From contig JAPTHN010000008.1 of assembly GCA_026936325.1 (NCBI GenBank), positions 50,323,706 to 50,387,705 on the forward strand: a DNA stretch of 64,000 nucleotides, in the 5' to 3' direction. Under the pieces are notes generated by a model. It was not told where the DNA came from, ran no database searches, and saw nothing but the letters and a program-made list of their open reading frames with translations. Shown here piece by piece: positions 61,101-64,000 of the stretch. Source of the stretch: Platynereis dumerilii (lineage: Eukaryota > Annelida > Polychaeta > Phyllodocida > Nereididae). The translations under genes were made by a program, and so were the position numbers. The stretch's first letter is position 1, and each line of letters begins with the position of its first letter.

Positions 61101-63484
61101 ACAGTACCAGCTAGACGCTATGGGCTTTGTCTCACTGTGCCCGCCGTCTCACTGTGCCCTGCTCTCCCCTACATTGTTCACTTCTGTCAATTTGATTCCG
61201 TTTTGAATCTTGTAGAATGTAGAATCTTCTCTGTACTAGAATTTGGGAAATTAAATATGCTTTTCTTCTTTCTCAGCCTGATGTTCTGGACAGATTGGGG
61301 CCTCCATTCCAGGATCGAGCGAGCCAACATGGACGGATCGGAACGCAGCAAGATCGTCAGCACAGGACTAGGAGCTTGGCCAAATGGATTAGCAATAGAC
61401 ATTTTAAGTGGAAGGATATATTGGTGTGATGCCAGAGCAGACCAGATAGAAAGCTCAGACCTCATGGGGGAATCTAGGACAGTTCTGTACAAATCTCCCA
61501 AAAGTCACTTTTTTGGGTTATCAGTCACGGCCGGGGTTATCTTCTATACAGACTGGACAAAGAAGTGAGTTCAATGTTAGATTAATAACCACCATGTGAG
61601 GCTTTTTATTTTGTCTCACTGACACACATGTAACTATCGCTCAGAAAATCTATTATGTGTTAAGAAGCTGCAGGATACTTAAAAGAATTGGAAGTAATTA
61701 AGTTTTGCTTAATTTCAGCAGACGTGAAAAAAACATAATATTAAAGATTTTTTCTTAAAGTTTAATATGCATGGGGTAGAAATGTTTTCTTCTCATTCAA
61801 CAGAAGTGTCATGACGCTTACTCCTGGCACAAACGGAAAAATGGTGTCATCCACCATCGGTCCTTCATTATTTTCACGACTCAATGATATCCACGTGTTC
61901 CGAAGTTCCCATAGTCTAGATGGTAAGTCTGGCAACAATGTGTCATGTTATATTTTATTCGGAAAGCAGCTTTGAAAATCTTATTGTTTCTTTGCTCACA
62001 TGTTAGTGTTGTTTCGATAGTGTATGATTTTTACCTTATAATGATATTAATCGTTGTTCAGACTAAACATCGCAATACCATTTCAATTTTTTTTTTAATG
62101 GTGTCTGAAAAAGGAAATAAATGTACATCCTGGTAGATGTTCATGCTGTTCTGATAAAGCTCCCTTGTCTGAATTATCCTGTGTTCTTGTAGGTTTCCAC
62201 AAAACAGCCTGCTCCATTGATAATGGTGGTTGCCTGTATTTCTGCATTCCCACACCAGAGGGCAAATCTTGCCATTGTCCTGATGATTTAGAAGAAGCTG
62301 CTGCTGCCATCTGCCAGGAAAACAATGGTAAAAGACAAAGAAAGATCACTATTTTGGTCATAACTTCACTCATAATAGGCTGTTTAATGATGTTAATGCA
62401 GAATTATAGTTCATATCAGTGTTATCTTAATTCAATTTACTATATTTATGTCCATCTTATTATTACTGACTTTTGCCCCTGACTAATTTTGCTTTATGGA
62501 TTATGTTTTGTATGTTTTTTCATTTTCTCTAATATTGTGTGATGTTCTATCCTGTCATTTTAAGTACTTCATAAAATGTTTATTATCTCTTTGAAGGTTT
62601 AAATCCAGGTGTTGAAACAACTGCTACAGATATTACCACTACAAATAGTCCTGATCTGGCTAGGATTACCAAAACACAAACACATTCTACTGCAGCAAAA
62701 ACAACAACGACAATTCTACCTACCACAGAAGTGACCACAACATCATCAACATTTTTGACAACAACCCTAGCAGCCACATTACCATCAACAACAGAAGCAG
62801 TCACAACACAAACAACTCATTCAACCACTTCAACAATCAGTTCAACACTCCCAGAGACAATTTCTACCACTGTAGTGTACAATTTTGCGAACACCGATTC
62901 AACGTCAACAACAAGAAATTGGTGGGAAGTGACCTCTCAGAAGTTCAATCCGTTCGGAAATCATAATCCGAAAAGATATCGACCAAACAAAGATGAGATT
63001 GAATTCAATAGGAGTACTTTACCCACCACTAAAACTTTACCAACAGCTCATCAGGCACCCACAACAGAATCAGTACCTGCAATGACAAAGTCGACATATG
63101 AAGTCAATGACGATTTTGCTGCAACGACTCATTCAACAACTTCTGCAATGACCATCATACCTTTCAGACCGGAATCTAGTCCCAGTCCTACTACTTCTAT
63201 TACAATCCCTACAACAACTGCAACTTCAGTAACAACAACAAAATCAATTGCTACAACCCTGACACAAAGTCAACGGACAACAATAATGACAAAATCACAT
63301 GTTTTTGTGACCTGGCCTTGGAGAACGAAGAAGCAACATCCAAAACAACAACCAAAACAGACAACAACAAAAACAGCCTTGTTTACCACGACTGCAATCG
63401 CTTTGACAACAATCGACAACATAACTTCTACGGATAACAACACAGAAGTCGTGAGGAAGAGTAACAGTCCTTTTGGGCCATTAG
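49066..63484 (+). CDS. LRP-like YWTD beta-propeller/EGF receptor with mucin-like stalk (gene span, 3' incomplete)
   Basis: A secreted or membrane protein of the LDL-receptor-related superfamily. Order: signal peptide, propeller 1 (53691-55751), EGF 1, propeller 2 (56200-58022), EGF 2, propeller 3 (58940-61922), EGF 3, then a Thr-rich stretch. Seventeen exons join without a frame break to about 1,290 codons, ending mid-gene in phase 1. Repeated YWTD-type signatures (LYWSD, IYWSD, LFWTD, IYWTD, LYWAD, FYTD, MFWTD, IYWCD) define the blades. Propellers placed directly after the signal peptide, with no LDL-A repeats first, resemble LRP5/6, but a Thr-rich stalk follows EGF 3 where LRP5/6 have a fourth propeller. 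The ligand is unknown. Any transmembrane segment lies beyond the window. Family assignment is firm; orthology is open. Confidence 0.88.
49205..49410. mobile_element. CACTGTAAAA-type MITE, copy 3
   Basis: Lies about 60 bp downstream of the exon 1a donor. It is closely similar to the copy at 40197-40393 (shared ATTTAGTGAGATGGTTGCAC, AGCTTGTTGTTTTAAGTTAT, CAACCATCTCAC), with a decayed left tip and right end TTCAAATTTTGCAGTG. Confidence 0.85.
50003..52999. mobile_element. Possible 3-kb TA-flanked element (GAGGAGAGCGGGGCAA / TTACCCCAGTCTACCC ends)
   Basis: The left end TAGAGGAGAGCGGGGCAA and right end TTACCCCAGTCTACCCTA are imperfect inverted repeats related to the 60190-61169 element, with subterminal words of the GGGCAACATGAG and AACTTGCCCC type. 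A lone right-type end (CTTACCCCAGTCTCCCCTA) lies just outside at about 49702-49720. The interior is AT-rich, has no transposase frame, and contains exon 1b. The pairing of these two ends is uncertain. Confidence 0.35.
51484..51538 (+). CDS. LRP-like exon 1b: alternative signal-peptide exon (candidate)
   Basis: ATG at 51484 (A at -3) gives MMLLCFLIITVLVSSVIC, a textbook signal peptide, then G and a consensus donor G/GTGAGT at 51539. The exon ends in phase 1 with a single G, so it joins exon 2 as well as exon 1a does. Hydropathy and donor are both better than in exon 1a. The frame is open for 68 codons upstream, but no earlier start looks plausible. Without transcripts it may be a genuine alternative first exon or the only true one. 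Confidence 0.5.
53291..53675. mobile_element. TA-flanked MITE abutting LRP-like exon 2
   Basis: 385 bp. The left end CACCGTTGCTCATAAATATG plus GAATACTT is mirrored by AAGTATTCCATATTTTTGAGC then AGGAGTG at the right, with TA on both sides (53289-53290, 53676-53677). The right end lies 15 bp before the exon at 53691. Confidence 0.85.
53691..53900 (+). CDS. LRP-like exon 2: start of propeller 1
   Basis: Acceptor TTTTACATTTCAG; donor CCG/GTATGT. It reads VTHERNLVWAQKEVGSK at its start, an N-R-T glycosylation sequon near residue 38, then FEALAMDYTRQTLYWSDTG with the first YWTD signature. Phase 1 in, phase 1 out. Confidence 0.9.
54596..54839 (+). CDS. LRP-like exon 3: propeller 1
   Basis: Acceptor CCTTTACAG; donor GTAAGT. 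It encodes NKKIQGLKLDGSNRAFL, then VRGMAVDWTTSLIYWSDA and DLDDPGGVAVLPSKG, blade-type sequence with a clear YWSD. Phase 1 in, phase 2 out. Confidence 0.9.
55164..55416 (+). CDS. LRP-like exon 4: propeller 1
   Basis: Acceptor TTTTTTGCAAG with a weak but phase-correct AG; donor GAG/GTATGA. It contains LLFWTDAGRNPKLERS, LIHPTGLVLHPDEDILYFID and FFGIAFFE. Phase 2 in, phase 0 out. Confidence 0.87.
55607..55751 (+). CDS. LRP-like exon 5: end of propeller 1
   Basis: Acceptor TTACCTTTCAG; donor A/GTTAGT. It encodes PFLFATDQAQKQLYVFNL and a short closing strand ending ELQKLTT. Phase 0 in, phase 1 out. Confidence 0.87.
55942..56055 (+). CDS. LRP-like exon 6: EGF module 1
   Basis: A 114-nt symmetrical phase 1-1 exon encoding one six-cysteine EGF-like module: CDTASCDHLC, then CLCAPGYVLQGDSKTC. 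No calcium-binding motif is evident. Donor C/GTAAGT. Confidence 0.92.
56200..56653 (+). CDS. LRP-like exon 7: propeller 2, first blades
   Basis: A 454-nt exon. It starts DGNFKSPQFIYS, has an N-I-S sequon, NLLFFAEDNMKTISKINL, EGLAVDWLASNIYWTDSSLR and LEHPSGIAVDAVN. The LAVDW and YWTD signatures are classic. Phase 1 in, phase 2 out; donor CAG/GTCTGT is non-standard at +3. Confidence 0.92.
56899..57039 (+). CDS. LRP-like exon 8: propeller 2
   Basis: Acceptor TTGATTCCAG. It encodes QLYWADIRDDQESVIERSLL, DGSERKIVAQGNISEPR and LTIDYREQ. The donor GTACGT at 57040 is required to keep frame with exon 9. Phase 2 in and out. Confidence 0.88.
57368..57485 (+). CDS. LRP-like exon 9: propeller 2
   Basis: Acceptor TTTGTTTCAG; donor CAG/GTTTGT. 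It reads LCWCDSALGTVECLSLL, with a degenerate YWTD as LCWCD, and ends GLTIFQ. Phase 2 in, phase 0 out. Confidence 0.88.
57863..58022 (+). CDS. LRP-like exon 10: end of propeller 2
   Basis: Acceptor TTCCTTCTCAG; donor A/GTAAGT. It encodes DYLIWTDQDERNGIHAGIKR and a closing stretch ending SVQPEATST. Phase 0 in, phase 1 out. Confidence 0.9.
58364..58486 (+). CDS. LRP-like exon 11: EGF module 2
   Basis: A 123-nt phase 1-1 exon encoding a six-cysteine module: PCSIDNAGCPHLCFPKPEG, then CACAMGFVMDAESNKC. The CSIDNAGCPHLC form is typical of LRP EGF modules. Donor G/GTGAGC. Confidence 0.94.
58940..59176 (+). CDS. LRP-like exon 12: propeller 3, first blades
   Basis: Acceptor ACCTCCTCCAG; donor G/GTAAGG. 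It encodes FAVFTDTYQKQIYQMALDSG, NPIAVDYDSKELRLFWTDV and an N-G-S sequon (LNGSEEA). Phase 1-1. Confidence 0.92.
59223..59386. mobile_element. TTA-flanked MITE in the intron after exon 12
   Basis: 164 bp starting GGGCCGTTTTCAC and ending TTGGGGAAATCGGCCC, flanked by TTA (59220-59222, 59387-59389). A 3-bp TTA duplication with GGGCC-type ends is consistent with a PIF/Harbinger-type non-autonomous element. An interior palindromic AAGCCAGGTCTAAGGCTTAG is present. Confidence 0.6.
59684..59852 (+). CDS. LRP-like exon 13: propeller 3
   Basis: Acceptor CTCAATTTAG; donor GG/GTGAGA. It encodes SVPDGLAVEPISRLLFYTDT, KVIGAMTLATKYHKV and QPRAIVLDPTRG. Phase 1 in, phase 2 out. Confidence 0.92.
60190..61169. 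mobile_element. TA-flanked element with GGGGAGAGCGGGGCACAGTG ends and internal motif array
   Basis: 980 bp inside the intron between exons 13 and 14. The left end GGGGAGAGCGGGGCACAGTG and the right end CACTGTGCCCTGCTCTCCCC are inverted repeats with one mismatch and are flanked by TA. The motif GTCTCACTGTGCCC, or its complement, occurs about eight times: near 60199, 60378, 60397, 60418, 60766, 60789, 61128 and 61146. No transposase frame is visible. The right end is 107 bp upstream of exon 14. Confidence 0.85.
61277..61564 (+). CDS. LRP-like exon 14: propeller 3
   Basis: Acceptor TTCTTTCTCAG; donor AA/GTGAGT. It carries LMFWTDWGLHSRIERANMDG, WPNGLAIDILSGRIYWCDAR and VIFYTDWTKK, three blade signatures in one exon. 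Phase 2 in and out. This is the best-conserved exon of the gene. Confidence 0.95.
61804..61922 (+). CDS. LRP-like exon 15: end of propeller 3
   Basis: Acceptor ATTCAACAG; donor G/GTAAGT. It encodes SVMTLTPGTNGKMVSSTIG and LNDIHVFRSSHSLD. Phase 2 in, phase 1 out. Confidence 0.88.
62193..62327 (+). CDS. LRP-like exon 16: EGF module 3
   Basis: A 135-nt phase 1-1 exon with six cysteines: ACSIDNGGCLYFCIPTPEG, then CHCPDDLEEAAAAIC, with an unusual acidic/alanine loop before the last cysteine. Donor G/GTAAAA. Confidence 0.93.
62597..63484 (+). CDS. LRP-like exon 17: Thr-rich mucin-like stalk
   Basis: An 888-nt exon (295 codons) with acceptor CTCTTTGAAG and donor G/GTAGTA at 63485, phase 1-1. It is dominated by Thr, Ser and Ala (for example STFLTTTLAATLPSTTEA). 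An NWWEVTSQKFNPFGNHNPK island sits in the middle, and a basic/Gln stretch WPWRTKKQHPKQQPKQ near the end. Such domains are usually heavily O-glycosylated stalks. It replaces the fourth propeller expected for LRP5/6. Confidence 0.88.
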
Positions 63485-64000
63485 GTAGTAAGATATCATT
63501 TCGTATTTATTTTCTCTTTTGTCATTTAATATTGTAGCCTATTAGAGTAATAATAACAATTGTCGTACTTGTAAAACTCCCATACAAGCTGTTAAAAATT
63601 CATGTTTTCTGGGCTACTATGGCACTCTCGGATCCTTTTAAAGCTCTTTACAGATTGACGGTCAAAACACTTTCAAAATTAACTTTCAACTTAGTCATGT
63701 GATATCACAGGCTTAAACATGTTTTGTTGGTGTCAGTTATGGTTATTCAGTTGATTCATAGGTGACAATAAACAAACTGAAAATGACTTGAGGTACTGCT
63801 TCAAATAAGAAGATAGGAGACCAACAGAAAACTGTCCATGATGTGGCAAAGCCAGTTTGCAAATTGAAAAGAAGACATTATAAAATAGATTTATTGCCAG
63901 TTAAAGCCGAACATATACAATGGATGCTGAATCTTAGAGCCCGGAGCCGCCGCCGTACCAAGCCGCCGCCAGTCATTGCAAGCTTAAGTCAAGTCAAGCC
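63485..64000 (+). other. Start of the next LRP-like intron, with a minus-strand dispersed repeat
   Basis: Begins GTAGTAAG and runs past the window. A repeat at about 63620-63880 is described separately. The last 70 bases contain GCCGCCGCC-type words. No exon was recognised. Confidence 0.65.
63620..63880 (-). repeat. Dispersed repeat copy related to 46308-46560 and 47700-47810
   Basis: On the minus strand it reads AAACTGGCTTTGCCACATCA, TTCTTATTTGAAGCAGTACC, TTTGTTTATTGTCA, GAATAACCATAACTGACA, then AAGTTGAAAGTTAATTTTGA and CAATCTGTAAAGAGCTTTAAAA. The first part matches 46360-46540 and the last part matches 47735-47800, both on the + strand. Confidence 0.75.

Overview
This window is animal nuclear DNA: intron-rich, about 60% AT, with GT-AG introns, abundant short inverted-repeat transposons and microsatellites, and two multi-exon genes on the + strand. 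The proteins fit any bilaterian. The repeat texture (over-represented TAGGCCTA octamer, many long G/C homopolymer runs, hAT-like and TA-flanked MITEs) suggests an invertebrate deuterostome, perhaps an echinoderm. That placement is an impression, not a proof.

Gene 1 (5252-38739) is a SHOX/SHOX2-family short-stature homeobox gene, 5'-incomplete here. Three coding exons are recognised. The first carries a His/Ser/Thr/Pro-rich stretch and homeodomain residues 1-46. A 58-nt exon carries residues 47-60. The last exon holds the C-terminal region, a poly-alanine run and the terminal OAR motif. The homeobox is split by a 26-kb intron, and a 6.8-kb intron follows. No N-terminal exon was recognised in 1-5251, so it probably lies upstream of the window.

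The 26-kb intron is a repeat landscape. It holds a pyrimidine tract beside the donor, a 6.8-kb block bounded by perfect 33-bp inverted repeats starting with TTAA, a pair of 220-bp hAT-like MITEs that look transposed as one composite with an 8-bp target-site duplication, a ~202-bp satellite array, a 41-bp tandem array, several MITEs and two tRNA-like SINE heads. It also holds AT-rich, TAAT-dense blocks that look like candidate enhancers.

The intergenic interval (38740-49065) has the probable SHOX 3' UTR, MITEs, a 2.2-kb foldback-type element with ~500-bp arms, and a CTCF-like motif.

Gene 2 (about 49066 to beyond 63484) encodes an LDL-receptor-related (LRP) extracellular protein: signal peptide, three YWTD beta-propellers each followed by one EGF module, then a Thr-rich mucin-like stalk. 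It continues past the window. Sixteen body exons were placed with a fully consistent reading frame. Two different signal-peptide exons (49066-49144 and 51484-51538) both end in phase 1 and could serve as alternative first exons. Its introns carry TA-flanked elements, including one ending 15 bp before an exon and one with eight copies of a 14-bp motif. The two genes have no evident functional link. No operon, CRISPR, rRNA, retroviral or Polinton-like element was recognised.
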